Shown piece by piece: positions 27,829 to 36,621 of a DNA stretch of 64,000 bases (the stretch's first letter is position 1; each line of letters begins with the position of its first letter). This DNA comes from Neptunomonas concharum (GTDB taxonomy: Bacteria > Pseudomonadota > Gammaproteobacteria > Pseudomonadales > Balneatricaceae): the NCBI RefSeq assembly GCF_008630635.1, contig NZ_CP043869.1, positions 2,783,501 through 2,847,500 on the forward strand, in the 5' to 3' direction. A program made the translations under genes and the position numbers. The notes below the pieces were generated by a model, which did not search any database, had not been told where the DNA came from, and saw only the letters and a program-made list of their open reading frames with translations.

Positions 27829-28764
27829 ATGATTCTCAAAGAAACACCTCCCGTCCATAACCAACTTGAGTTTTTTATTGAACAAGCGGTAAAAGCGCGT
27901 CCTATCCGCACCGCTGTTGTCCACCCCGTTGATCATAATGGATTAATGGGTGCTATCGAGTCGGCAGAACACCATTTAATAGAACCTATATTGATCGGCC
28001 CCAAAGCCAAAATCTTAGCTGCAGCGGAAAAAGATAACCTTGATATCACCCGTTACGAAATTATTGATGTAGAACACAGCCACGCAGCAGCCGAAAAAGC
28101 GTGTGAATTAGCACGAATGGGTGAAGTTGAAGCCCTTATGAAAGGTGATCTGGGTAGCTCAGAACTGATCAGTGCGGTAATCAGTAAAACCAAAGGGATT
28201 CGAACAGAGCGCCGTCTAAGCCACGTCTTTGTTTTTGATGTGCCCAACTATCATAAACCGCTTGTGATTACTGATGGTGCGATCAACGTTGTGCCAGACT
28301 TGATGACAAAACGCGATATTGTCCAAAACGCAGTAGATTTTTGCCGCGCACTGGGGGTGAATCAACCCAAAGTGGCTATTTTAGCAGCTGTAGAAAAAGT
28401 AAAAGCGTACATGCCTAGCACCATTGATGCAGCCTGCCTGTGCAAAATGGCTGATCGTGGTCAAATTACCAACGCCTTGCTCGATGGACCACTCGCCTTT
28501 GACAACGCTATATCCCTACAAGCCGCACTGGATAAGCATATCAACTCTGAAGTTTCGGGGGATGCAGATATTCTTTTGGCACCAGATCTTGAAGCCGCCA
28601 ATATGATCGCTAAACAGCTGATCTATTTGGCAGATGCAAAATCTGCGGGTATCGCGGTTGGCGCAAAAGTACCGATCATCCTGACTAGCCGCGCTGAAAC
28701 ACCTTTGGGAAGAATGGCCTCATGCGCACTCGCATCACACATGGTCCACCACCCAGTGTCTTAA
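27829..28764 (+). CDS. Phosphate acyltransferase (Pta/Ptb family, short form)
   Basis: 311 residues, the length of phosphate butyryl/acetyltransferases rather than the 700-residue Pta of enterobacteria. ALMKGDLGSSELISAVI, RLSHVFVFDVPNYHKPLVITDGAINV and the Gly-rich C-terminal part (KVPIILTSRAETPLGRMAS) are family segments. It swaps CoA for phosphate on an acyl-CoA, most likely acetyl-CoA because acetate kinase follows nine bases later. Substrate could be longer acyl-CoA. Confidence 0.85.
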   Translation: MILKETPPVHNQLEFFIEQAVKARPIRTAVVHPVDHNGLMGAIESAEHHLIEPILIGPKAKILAAAEKDNLDITRYEIIDVEHSHAAAEKACELARMGEVEALMKGDLGSSELISAVISKTKGIRTERRLSHVFVFDVPNYHKPLVITDGAINVVPDLMTKRDIVQNAVDFCRALGVNQPKVAILAAVEKVKAYMPSTIDAACLCKMADRGQITNALLDGPLAFDNAISLQAALDKHINSEVSGDADILLAPDLEAANMIAKQLIYLADAKSAGIAVGAKVPIILTSRAETPLGRMASCALASHMVHHPVS

Positions 28765-28773
28765 GGGATAAGT

Positions 28774-29961
28774 ATGCAGACGATTCTTACCGTTAACGGC
28801 GGCTCTTCCAGCCTGAAATGCGCACTATTCAGTGCTCAGCCGCAGGGGCTAACCCCCCTGTATGTATTTAAGTTAGGTAATATTCTGGATACCCCGCGCA
28901 TCAGTATTACCGACGCGCAGGGCAAATCGCTAGCCGCACCCGAAATTGATGTCAGCGCAATCCCTGTGGCTCAACGCCATCAGGCCGCACTGGGAACGGT
29001 TCTAGATTGGCTGGCCGAACATGCACCTGAATACCCCATTACCGCATTTGGACATCGCGTCGTACATGGTGGCGAACACTTTAGTGCGCCAGTGGTCGTT
29101 AATGACAACACATTGGAAGCGCTACGCGCCTTCGTGCCGTTGGCGCCCCTGCACCAGCCTTACAACCTGCGCTTGATCGAAGCCTGCCAACAGCTGGCAC
29201 CAACACTGCCACAGATTGCATGTTTCGATACGATGTTTCACGTTGGCCAACCGGCTGTCGAACGACACTATGCCCTACCACGCAAGCTGACCGAAGAAGG
29301 GATTCAGCGTTATGGCTTCCACGGTTTATCTTACGAGTTTATTCAAACCAGACTCGCCGAGATCAGCCCACAAGCCGCTACAGCTAACACGATCATCTGC
29401 CACTTAGGGGCCGGTGCCAGCATGTGCGCAGTCAAAGCAGGCAAAAGCGTTGCGTCGACTATGGGCTTTACGGCTGTTGATGGCTTACCTATGGGCAGCC
29501 GCTGCGGCAATATCGACCCAGGCGTTATGCTGTATTTACAACGCCATCACGGTATGGATGCAGACGCACTGGAAAAGCTGATCTACAAGGAAAGCGGCTG
29601 GTTAGGTGTGTCGGGTATCTCCTCTGATATGCTGACGCTGCACCGCAGCGAAGCTCCAGAAGCCGAAGAAGCCATCGCCATGTTTGCCTACCGCATTGCG
29701 CTAGAAGTGGGCCGTTTAAGTGCGGCACTGCAAGGCTTAGAGCAGATCGTGTTCACCGGGGGTGTGGGCGAAAACGATGCGGACATTCGTGCCCGTGTGC
29801 TGGAACAAAGCCAATGGCTGGGTATTAACATTGATGAGAAAGCCAATTTAGCCAACAAGCGTGTAATCAGCACTGATGACAGCCGTATCAGCGTGCGCGT
29901 TATTCCAACCAATGAAGAAGCAATGATCGCACTGCACGTCACTGAGTGTGTTGGGCATTAA
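28774..29961 (+). CDS. ackA: Acetate kinase
   Basis: 395 residues with the ASKHA-fold motifs TVNGGSSSLKCALF, FGHRVVHGGE, FDTMFH, RYGFHGLSYEF, HLGAGASMCAV and VFTGGVGENDADIR. It makes ATP and acetate from acetyl phosphate. Forms an operon with the upstream acyltransferase, and together they form an overflow or fermentative acetate route, or run in reverse for acetate uptake. Confidence 0.96.
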   Translation: MQTILTVNGGSSSLKCALFSAQPQGLTPLYVFKLGNILDTPRISITDAQGKSLAAPEIDVSAIPVAQRHQAALGTVLDWLAEHAPEYPITAFGHRVVHGGEHFSAPVVVNDNTLEALRAFVPLAPLHQPYNLRLIEACQQLAPTLPQIACFDTMFHVGQPAVERHYALPRKLTEEGIQRYGFHGLSYEFIQTRLAEISPQAATANTIICHLGAGASMCAVKAGKSVASTMGFTAVDGLPMGSRCGNIDPGVMLYLQRHHGMDADALEKLIYKESGWLGVSGISSDMLTLHRSEAPEAEEAIAMFAYRIALEVGRLSAALQGLEQIVFTGGVGENDADIRARVLEQSQWLGINIDEKANLANKRVISTDDSRISVRVIPTNEEAMIALHVTECVGH

Positions 29962-29977
29962 TCAGCGTCAGCTAAAC

Positions 29978-29998
29978 GCAGGGAGATGTTCTCCCTGC
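29978..29998 (+). terminator. Hairpin after ackA
   Basis: A perfect 9-bp stem (GCAGGGAGA at 29978-29986, TCTCCCTGC at 29990-29998) with a 3-base loop lies 16 bases after the ackA stop. There is no clear T run, so it may be a stabilising hairpin rather than a classical terminator. Confidence 0.6.
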
Positions 29999-30018
29999 CG
30001 TATCCCTTCAAACCATGC

Positions 30019-30591
30019 CTAACCTATTTTGGCAGGTACGATGGGCTTACCATCCTTAAAAAAAGGTGAAGGCGACTGCTTTTTACCGATCATCCCTTTC
30101 AGCATAAAGCCTATAATTTTTGGCATGTAAGATAGCGGAAAACGAGCATAAGCATCGTGCGGCATGGGTCCGCGCGCATATTTACCGAAAGCTTTCATCG
30201 TTACAGGCCCCAGAATACGCTCCTTCTCTTGTTCATCGGAAAACTGCATCCACTTAACCGAAATACCCACAAAAGGCATGTTAGGCGAGCGCATTGTGTT
30301 ACCCAATGGCATATTGCAGCAGGTCGTATGCCAACGAAAGATGCCCTGTTCGCTCAGTTGCATACAACCAATATGCTCATGACCTTGCGTGATGGTCAAA
30401 TAGGCGGGGTAGGTTTGAAACAACTCAGTGCCACCCTGCTCATCCAAAATCAGGTCTTCATTGTTCAATTTAGACGCGTAACTCTGACAATCACAGCAGA
30501 GACACTTCACATGAAAGCTTGAGCCTTTAACCACCTTCAACGCGCCTTGAACATTCCCGCATTGGCAGCTCAATTTAACAACCGATGACAT
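30019..30591 (-). CDS. DUF6151 / GFA-like zinc-binding family protein
   Basis: 190 residues. Cysteines in LSCQCGNVQG and VKCLCCDCQSY, with a later WHTTCCNMP, are laid out as in glutathione-dependent formaldehyde-activating (GFA, Mss4-like) zinc folds and the related DUF6151 family. No enzyme activity can be assigned. It lies 28 bases after the MarR gene on the same strand, so the two may be co-transcribed. Confidence 0.7.
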   Translation of the reverse strand: MSSVVKLSCQCGNVQGALKVVKGSSFHVKCLCCDCQSYASKLNNEDLILDEQGGTELFQTYPAYLTITQGHEHIGCMQLSEQGIFRWHTTCCNMPLGNTMRSPNMPFVGISVKWMQFSDEQEKERILGPVTMKAFGKYARGPMPHDAYARFPLSYMPKIIGFMLKGMIGKKQSPSPFFKDGKPIVPAKIG

Positions 30592-30619
30592 ACCGCTCGC
30601 TCTCCTTACGATTTATACC

Positions 30620-31186
30620 TTAGGTTTTAGGCTCATGCTCCCGACAGATCAGCGTAACATCCTGTGCACTTAAGCGCTCGTTAGTCAGGCGGCACAGGAA
30701 ATCACCCTCTTCCATTGGTAGGTTATGCACACAACTGGCGCACTGTCCGAACGTACGGAACTGGTTGGCGCGTTGCATCGCCGTTAACAACGCTCTTAGT
30801 TGCGTGTTCAAGCACTCGATATCTTGAGTATCACACAGTGCTTGGGCTGCCAGCAACTGGGGCGATGGTAACAATGCAGCAATGACTGCACGGCCTGCAT
30901 CCGTTACCTGCATGTGTGTAACTCGTTTGTCCTTACTGTCTGGCATTTTGGTAATCAGCCCTTTTTTTTCCAGAATTTTTAACGACTGCGAAACCGAACC
31001 TTTAGTTTGGCCTAAGAACTCAGTAACGCCCATCGGCGTATCCGAATAGCGATTACACATCGAAAGATAGTGCAATGCCTCAAACTGCACCGGCTGTAAG
31101 CCATGCTCCAGCAATAAACTACGCCCCTCGCTACGTAACAGCCCAGCCAGTCGTTCAAGCAGTTGTTGTGTGATCTGTATATCCAT
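30620..31186 (-). CDS. MarR-family regulator with C-terminal cysteine cluster
   Basis: 188 residues from the ATG at 31186 (an earlier in-frame start at 31207 adds seven residues). The winged helix is seen in GVTEFLGQTKGSVSQSLKILEKKGLI and DKRVTHMQVTDAGR. After the MarR fold the tail carries CASC, FLCRL and LICREHE, an unusual set of four cysteines plus His that could bind metal or sense redox state. It is divergent from a secreted protein gene, with repeats of GTATCGA between them. Confidence 0.85.
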   Translation of the reverse strand: MDIQITQQLLERLAGLLRSEGRSLLLEHGLQPVQFEALHYLSMCNRYSDTPMGVTEFLGQTKGSVSQSLKILEKKGLITKMPDSKDKRVTHMQVTDAGRAVIAALLPSPQLLAAQALCDTQDIECLNTQLRALLTAMQRANQFRTFGQCASCVHNLPMEEGDFLCRLTNERLSAQDVTLICREHEPKT

Positions 31187-31195
31187 AAACAAATA

Positions 31196-31262
31196 GTATC
31201 GAATCAAAACAATATTGACAATGCAGTTCTATTATGAAAATCTATTTGTATCGACTCGATAC
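31196..31262. promoter_or_regulatory. Candidate MarR operators in the divergent region
   Basis: GTATCGACTCGATAC at 31248-31262 is a perfect 15-base palindrome just before the ribosome site of the secreted protein. The same half-site GTATCGA recurs at 31196-31202, ten bases upstream of the MarR start. The arrangement fits a regulator that controls both itself and the divergent gene. Confidence 0.6.
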
Positions 31263-31280
31263 CAACAGGAGATAAAACAC

Positions 31281-32033
31281 ATGAACACCTTTACTAAATG
31301 TCTTTCCCTTAGCGCAATCTTTGCATGCATCGCTCAACCTACACTGGCCGATGGCGCACACCACGGTGGTATTCAGGCACAAACATCGGCAGATAAAACA
31401 CTGACCAGTTTCGATATTGTGCATGCCAAAGTCACCACCCAAAATAACATTGCAACCTTTCACATGGCGGTTGCTGCACAGGCTGGCAACATCAAACCGG
31501 TGCCTACCGGCAAACTTGCGGGTAGTCAGGTGTTCTCATATGTCTGGCCCACCAGCCTCAACAGTGCGGTGGTTGGTTTTGAAGACAATGCAGGTATTTT
31601 GGCACTGGCCGTAACGGCACATCCCGACTTTGATGACACACCACTGTATGACGAAAATGCAGACAACAACCCAAACAACGATGGCAATGTATGGCATAGC
31701 CATTGGGTGGTGCTAACACCAAACGAAGCTTGTGGGCCGGGTGCGTTAGGCGTGGTGGATATTCCCGCCGGTACAACACCAAAACTCCCAAAAACCTGGC
31801 CAGGTTTACCTATTTTGCTAGACAGCCCAGGCTGGAACCCTACATTTAATGGTGAAACCGTTGAGGTCAAAGTCGCGTTTGATAACGCCACCGATATTAC
31901 AAACGCTAACTATGACGGTGTAACAGCTGGCTTACGGGTCAACCAAAGTGTACATGCACCCTTGTTATGTGTGGTGGATGTGATGGATGTGGCTTCGGGG
32001 GATTTAAGCTTACCGGGTAAGGTTAATCAGTAA
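31281..32033 (+). CDS. Secreted periplasmic protein of unknown function
   Basis: 250 residues from the ATG at 31281, which follows AGGAGA by seven bases and opens a signal peptide (MNTFTKCLSLSAIFACIAQP, cleavage near residue 22, after TLA). The mature part starts with a His-rich GAHHGG, contains acidic Asp/Asn-rich loops (DENADNNPNNDGN) that could bind calcium, a WHSHW motif and two cysteines. It seems mostly beta. I do not recognise the family. Its control by the divergent MarR protein is likely from the operator. Confidence 0.65.
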   Translation: MNTFTKCLSLSAIFACIAQPTLADGAHHGGIQAQTSADKTLTSFDIVHAKVTTQNNIATFHMAVAAQAGNIKPVPTGKLAGSQVFSYVWPTSLNSAVVGFEDNAGILALAVTAHPDFDDTPLYDENADNNPNNDGNVWHSHWVVLTPNEACGPGALGVVDIPAGTTPKLPKTWPGLPILLDSPGWNPTFNGETVEVKVAFDNATDITNANYDGVTAGLRVNQSVHAPLLCVVDVMDVASGDLSLPGKVNQ

Positions 32034-32038
32034 GCGAT

Positions 32039-32058
32039 TCAGGGCAAGGACGCCCTGA
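32039..32058 (+). terminator. Possible hairpin after the secreted protein gene
   Basis: TCAGGGC at 32039-32045 pairs with GCCCTGA at 32052-32058 around a 6-base loop, six bases after the stop. It lacks a T run. Confidence 0.35.
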
Positions 32059-32120
32059 CCTAGCAGCTTATGTACCGGTAGTTCAAAAGTTTGCTCAAGT
32101 AAGTTCTTGAGCATCACATA

Positions 32121-33023
32121 TCAAACCGCCGTTGTTGGCTCATGTTTACCCAGCAGAAAATCGTAAAAACGTCGCGCAGCAGGCCCCGTTCTGACACCTT
32201 TGGGTAAAGTGATATGAATGGGTACGTTGTATTTTGATCCCCCTTCCACGTGAAGTACTTTAAGGCGTTCGCTGTTACGCTTTTTCAACAAATACAGAGG
32301 TAAGCGGCAAAAACCGTTGCCTTGTTCTACGGCATAAAATGCATGATCAAAATTATCAACCGTGACGCGCTGGTTGGCCTTTAACCAACCCACATTTTGC
32401 GCAGGCTGCGTAGTTGACGGAGCACCAAGATCGCGCACAACAATCTGGCAATAGGAAGAAAAATCCGCCATGGTCAGCTGTGACAACATCGCCAACGGAT
32501 GCTCAGTCGACACCACGAGCACCATCGAAGTCAACGCAAAAGCCTCTGCTGGATAATTGGTAATTGGCAGGTTAATAATCGCAATATCGGCCAGTTCTGA
32601 TACAACCATCTCCGTCGTTTTGGAAAGGGATGTTTCGACGATCTGAATAGAAGTGCTGCTATTTTCTTTCAAAAAATTAGCCATCGGTGCATACAAAAGT
32701 GCCGGATCACATAAATGATCAACCGCCACGATAATTTCAGACTCCATCCCAGCGCTCACCTGCGCACTAAGCTCCTCCAGCGCTTTTGCCTGCTCTAACA
32801 TACTGTTTGCACGTCGCAACAGTGTTCGGCCATGATGGGTCAAAGCAGCGCGCCGCCCCCTCACTTCTACCAGCTGAACCGCCAGCTGGTCTTCTAGCTT
32901 TTTAATCGCATAGATCAGCGTGGTATGGCTTTTGTTCAACGCAGTTGCCGCGGCCTGAATGCTGCCTGCTTGGTCAACGGCTTGCAGTGTTGCCCACTGC
33001 TCTAACGTACTTTTAAGTCTCAC
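32121..33023 (-). CDS. LysR-family transcriptional regulator
   Basis: 300 residues starting at a GTG. The helix-turn-helix is GSIQAAATALNKSHTTLIYAIKKLEDQL, followed by the effector-binding domain. It is divergent from a two-gene YdhR/membrane-protein unit and probably controls it. A GAAC-N6-GTTC dyad lies between them. The inducer cannot be read from the sequence. Confidence 0.9.
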   Translation of the reverse strand: MRLKSTLEQWATLQAVDQAGSIQAAATALNKSHTTLIYAIKKLEDQLAVQLVEVRGRRAALTHHGRTLLRRANSMLEQAKALEELSAQVSAGMESEIIVAVDHLCDPALLYAPMANFLKENSSTSIQIVETSLSKTTEMVVSELADIAIINLPITNYPAEAFALTSMVLVVSTEHPLAMLSQLTMADFSSYCQIVVRDLGAPSTTQPAQNVGWLKANQRVTVDNFDHAFYAVEQGNGFCRLPLYLLKKRNSERLKVLHVEGGSKYNVPIHITLPKGVRTGPAARRFYDFLLGKHEPTTAV

Positions 33024-33066
33024 GGTAAAACCTGTCAGTTTTTTAAACAGTAATACGCAAAATTAT

Positions 33067-33080
33067 GAACTTTAATGTTC
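33067..33080. promoter_or_regulatory. Dyad in front of the YdhR unit, candidate LysR operator
   Basis: GAAC at 33067-33070 and GTTC at 33077-33080, six bases apart, form an inverted repeat in an AT-rich divergent gap of about 120 bases. Confidence 0.4.
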
Positions 33081-33144
33081 GTTTTTTAAATAGGAAAATT
33101 CTCTCCATCGAAATTACATACAAACCATCATGGGAGAAAAAAAC

Positions 33145-33456
33145 ATGAAACTCTTACAAGTAGACTTTGCCTATCCTAATCTCATGGGAAGCACACTTTC
33201 TGAAGGGATGATCGAATTGGCTAATAGCATCAATGATGAAGCCGGACTGATCTGGAAAATTTGGACAGAGCAGATTAAAGATAAGCGCGGAGGCGGCATC
33301 TATTTATTTGATAGCGAGGCCAATGCCGAGCGCTATCTACAAATGCATAGCAAACGCCTACAAACAATGGGCGCATCCGATATTCGAGGGATCATTTTTG
33401 ATGTTAACCTACCACTCACACGGATTAACCAAGGCCCTGTGCCTCAGGAAGGATAA
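33145..33456 (+). CDS. YdhR-family putative monooxygenase
   Basis: 103 residues from the ATG at 33145, which has GGGAG eight bases upstream; a start at 33130 would precede that site. The sequence LLQVDFAYPNL and LIWKIWTEQIKDKRGGGIYLF matches the dimeric ferredoxin-like YdhR fold, related to antibiotic-synthesis monooxygenases (ABM). In E. coli YdhR is suggested to act on aromatic compounds. Four bases separate it from the next gene. Confidence 0.85.
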   Translation: MKLLQVDFAYPNLMGSTLSEGMIELANSINDEAGLIWKIWTEQIKDKRGGGIYLFDSEANAERYLQMHSKRLQTMGASDIRGIIFDVNLPLTRINQGPVPQEG

Positions 33457-33460
33457 GATC

Positions 33461-33844
33461 ATGAGCAATCGAACTTTCTTAACACTACACGGTATTATTT
33501 ATGCAGCCTTTGCTATCGTCTTATTTATGCTGCCCGAAACTGTCTGGCCACTGTATGGCGTCAAGATTAATGACCAGTACGCCTTTTTCTTGTCACAACA
33601 CACCAGTATTTTTTTGGGAGGACTAGCCGCAGTCAGCTTTTTGTTACGGGATATTGAACATACCCCGACACAGATTCAGCTACTGAAAGCCTTACTGATA
33701 ACTAACCTGTTAGGCGTCTTGATCACAGGCTATGCAGGTGTTCTGGGAATCTTTACAGGTTTTGGCTGGAGCGACCCTGCTTTTTTCGCAACGCTGACAG
33801 CACTAAGCTTGGTGCAGTTAAAAAAACAAGCCACTCAACATTGA
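33461..33844 (+). CDS. Small integral membrane protein, unknown
   Basis: 127 residues from the ATG at 33461 after CAGGAAGGATAAG. Four hydrophobic segments are visible (about 6-25, 41-60, 72-96 and 105-120), with conserved-looking Pro/Trp at the end of the first. I do not recognise the family beyond general resemblance to small four-helix DUF proteins. Probably co-transcribed with the YdhR gene under the LysR regulator. Confidence 0.7.
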   Translation: MSNRTFLTLHGIIYAAFAIVLFMLPETVWPLYGVKINDQYAFFLSQHTSIFLGGLAAVSFLLRDIEHTPTQIQLLKALLITNLLGVLITGYAGVLGIFTGFGWSDPAFFATLTALSLVQLKKQATQH

Positions 33845-33913
33845 TAATAACGGCGGGCGTATCACTCATCTTCCCAAAGCGGTACGCCTGATTGATTGCA
33901 GCCAATAGCCCTA

Positions 33914-34318
33914 TTAGTGATCATTTCCAGCATAGACCCACATAGGTTCTGTCTTACCCGCCCTCTCAAATCCCATTTTTTTGTAAAACTCGATAGCACC
34001 GCCATCAGCGGTCAGCATCTGCTGGTGAAAACCTTGATAACGCGCCAGCATCGTATTCATGATTAACCGACCCACGCCTAAGCCATGAAACTCAGGGTCA
34101 ACGAGCATATGGGGATAATACACCACTAAATAACCATCCGAGATGGCATTCCCTAACCCCACCAACCTATCACCTGACCACGCCGTCACAAGGCTATGAG
34201 AATTTTCTAGCGCCTGCATCAACAAATCAGGTTTTTGAGCAGATGACCAATCATTAGCACGATACAATGCAACAACCTGTGCTTGAGTGGGTAATTCAGT
34301 CTGGCTGATTCTGATCAT
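33914..34318 (-). CDS. GNAT-family N-acetyltransferase
   Basis: 134 residues. VDPEFHGLGVGRLIMNTMLAR is the acetyl-CoA pyrophosphate loop and MLTADGGAIEFYKKMGFERAG is the typical GNAT end. Substrate unknown. Stands alone. Confidence 0.85.
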   Translation of the reverse strand: MIRISQTELPTQAQVVALYRANDWSSAQKPDLLMQALENSHSLVTAWSGDRLVGLGNAISDGYLVVYYPHMLVDPEFHGLGVGRLIMNTMLARYQGFHQQMLTADGGAIEFYKKMGFERAGKTEPMWVYAGNDH

Positions 34319-34441
34319 AGCGACCTCTTTTTAAAGTCAAAATTTGAGCTTATTCTATTTAAACAACCAATAAAACCATAAGAAAACAAACATTTACAAT
34401 CAGGCATATAACCAGCCTTTTCAAGACCCAGAATAATATCC

Positions 34442-34943
34442 CTATATTTTAAGCAAACTTAATCCAAAGAATATTCGCAAAACAAGAAAGAAAAATGCTA
34501 TCAGCAGCATAAAATAGGTATCTATAAGATTATCCAAAGCACTTCGTTTTAAATAGATACTCCTAGACTGCTCATAAGTTAAATGCGCCTCTCCCTCTTC
34601 ACCTAGTGAGACAACCATCCCACAGTCATCACTAAACATAAAATTCGCAACTAGCATACAGGACGAATACCAGCCCACTCTAACAGGATTTTTTATATCA
34701 AAGATCTTACTACCCAAACCACTCTTTGAAACATAATAAGTGCTCATTAGTATCTTTTCATTATCCAGCTTATAAAAAGCAACTCCCCCTCCATTAAATT
34801 GCTTACCTATTCGACCTGGCTCAAGTATATTAAAGTAGTGATAGTTAATGGCTCTTTCTCAGGAAAGGACATAAAGTCTGGAAAAGGTTTTATCAAAAAC
34901 ATCACTAAAGGTATAAAAAAAATGGCTCTAATAAGGCTTTCAT
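34442..34943 (-). pseudogene. Frameshifted copy of the downstream two-helix membrane protein
   Basis: The interval aligns end to end with the intact gene at 34995-35498 but is two bases shorter. One base is missing after 34850 (ATGGCTC here, ATGCGCTC there) and one in the A-run near 34914-34920. The N-terminal third is out of frame with the rest. From an internal ATG at 34747, 101 residues remain that match the C-terminal part of the intact copy almost completely, including the membrane segment. It may still yield a short protein, but the full product is lost. Confidence 0.75.
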
Positions 34944-34994
34944 TATAATTCTCTTAAACTTTCAGATTGCTTTTTCATAAGCGGTGATACTCAC

Positions 34995-35498
34995 TTACAT
35001 CTTCAGCAAGCTTAATCCAAAAAATATTCGCAAGACAAGAAAGAAAAATGCTATTAGCAGCATAAAATAGGTATCTATAAAATTATCCAAAGCACTTCTT
35101 TTTAAATAGATACTCCTAGACTGCTCATAGGTTAAATACTCCTTCCCCTCTTCACCTAGTGATACAACCATCCCACAGTCATCACTAAACATAAAATTCG
35201 CAGCTAGCATACAGGACGAATACCAGCCTACTCTAACAGGCTTTTTTATATCAAAGATCTTACTACCCAAACCACTCTTATAAACATAATAAGTCTCCAT
35301 TAATATCTTTTCATTATCCAGCTTATAAAAAGCAACTCCCCCTCCATTAAATTGCTTACCTATTCGACCTGGCTCAATTATATTAAAGTAGTGATAGTTA
35401 ATGCGCTCTTTCTCAGGAAAGGACATAAAGTCTGGAAAAGGTTTTATCAAAAACATCACTAAAGGTATAAGAAAAAATGGCTCCAATAAGGCTTTCAT
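34995..35498 (-). CDS. Small membrane protein of unknown function, intact duplicate
   Basis: 167 residues with two hydrophobic segments, one near the N-terminus (about 4-20, LLEPFFLIPLVMFLIKPF) and one at the C-terminus (about 143-165, YFMLLIAFFFLVLRIFFGLSLL). The middle about 120 residues are soluble with cysteines at about 95 and 106 and a conserved YEQSRSIYLKRSALD. The region is more AT-rich than its neighbours, which suggests recent acquisition. No family recognised. Confidence 0.65.
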   Translation of the reverse strand: MKALLEPFFLIPLVMFLIKPFPDFMSFPEKERINYHYFNIIEPGRIGKQFNGGGVAFYKLDNEKILMETYYVYKSGLGSKIFDIKKPVRVGWYSSCMLAANFMFSDDCGMVVSLGEEGKEYLTYEQSRSIYLKRSALDNFIDTYFMLLIAFFFLVLRIFFGLSLLKM

Positions 35499-35763
35499 TA
35501 TAACTCTCTTAAACTTTTAGATTGCTTTTTCCTAAGCTGCGATAAGAAAAATTCAATCACTTTTCTTTTACCCACGTTGGATTGAGCTAGCACGATTCGC
35601 GGTATAAAACTGTTGAGGGAGGTATCGGTGAGAAGAAGATATGTGTCCATACGAGGGAGTTTTCCATAACCTGTTTATTCCTTAATCCATGGATACTAAT
35701 GCAGCACAACACTAACCCGCAAGTGAATGCTGCATTAAGTTTTATTGACTAGGCGCCTATGAC

Positions 35764-36501
35764 CTATTTTATAGAACGCTGCCGTACGGCTTCGAACAAA
35801 CAAATACCGGTAGCGACCGATACGTTGAGACTACTGACTTCTCCGGCCATGGGGATTTTGATCAGAAAATCACAGCATTCACGGGTCAGGCGACGCATGC
35901 CTTTGCCTTCTGCTCCCATGACAATAGCTAGGGGGCCCGTCAGGCTTGATTGATAGACCATTTGTTCGGCCTCACCTGCGGTGCCTGTAATCCAGATCCC
36001 TCGTTGCTGGAGGTCTTGTAAGGTTCGGGATAGGTTTGTGACTTGCACATAAGGCACCACTTCAGCAGCGCCACAGGCTACTTTGGAGACGGTTGCATTT
36101 AGGGGGGCTGATTTATCTTTTGGGGCGATAACGGCATGAACGCCCGCAGCATCCGCTGTTCGTAGGCAGGCACCTAGATTATGCGGGTCCGTTACGCCAT
36201 CTAACACTAATAGAAAAGCGGGTTCATCGAGCTGCTCTAGTATGTGATCAAGAAAGCGTTCATCCTTGGCTTTCATGGGGGTGCAGATTGCGATAATACC
36301 TTGATGCACTCCACCAGCTGCCATTGTGTCTAACTCCTGACGGCTGGCCTTTTTAACCGGTATATGGGTTGAATCTGCTAATAACGAGACGAGGCGTTCA
36401 TCTTCCCGGCCCTTGAGTGCCACAATACTCTGGACGCGGGAGGCGTCATATTTCAGTGTTGTTTTTACTGCATGGAATCCAAAAATCAGTTCAGGCTGCA
36501 T
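35764..36501 (-). CDS. rlmB: 23S rRNA (guanosine-2251-2'-O-)-methyltransferase
   Basis: 245 residues from the ATG at 36501, which begins [12 protein letters not shown] like the family; an earlier ATG at 36525 is possible. It is a SPOUT (TrmH) enzyme: the N-terminal substrate domain is followed by [41 protein letters not shown] and the knot motif [23 protein letters not shown]. It methylates G2251 in the ribosomal P loop. Confidence 0.97.
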   Translation of the reverse strand: MQPELIFGFHAVKTTLKYDASRVQSIVALKGREDERLVSLLADSTHIPVKKASRQELDTMAAGGVHQGIIAICTPMKAKDERFLDHILEQLDEPAFLLVLDGVTDPHNLGACLRTADAAGVHAVIAPKDKSAPLNATVSKVACGAAEVVPYVQVTNLSRTLQDLQQRGIWITGTAGEAEQMVYQSSLTGPLAIVMGAEGKGMRRLTRECCDFLIKIPMAGEVSSLNVSVATGICLFEAVRQRSIK

Positions 36502-36621
36502 GTTGTCTCTCGTCGATGGGGGCATAACGTGGTATTACCGTTTCAAAAAGCTATTATCCCGAAGATGCACCGAAAAACCCAGCATTGCATTAATGTTAAA
36601 AGCGTTAAGCACGTATAGGCA

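Larger units (their letters stand above)
34442..35543. repeat. Tandem direct repeat of about 550 bp (two units)
   Basis: Unit A spans about 34442-34988 and unit B about 34995-35543. They are nearly identical over the gene and over 45 bases of upstream sequence including the ribosome site. They abut almost exactly, as after an unequal-crossover or slippage duplication. Outer edges are approximate. Confidence 0.8.

Noticed and set aside
30157..30522. Long plus-strand frames antisense to the GFA-like gene
   Set aside because: They mirror the well-supported minus-strand gene and show no domain.
34442..35543. Duplicated unit as an insertion sequence
   Set aside because: No transposase, no terminal inverted repeats and no target-site duplication seen.
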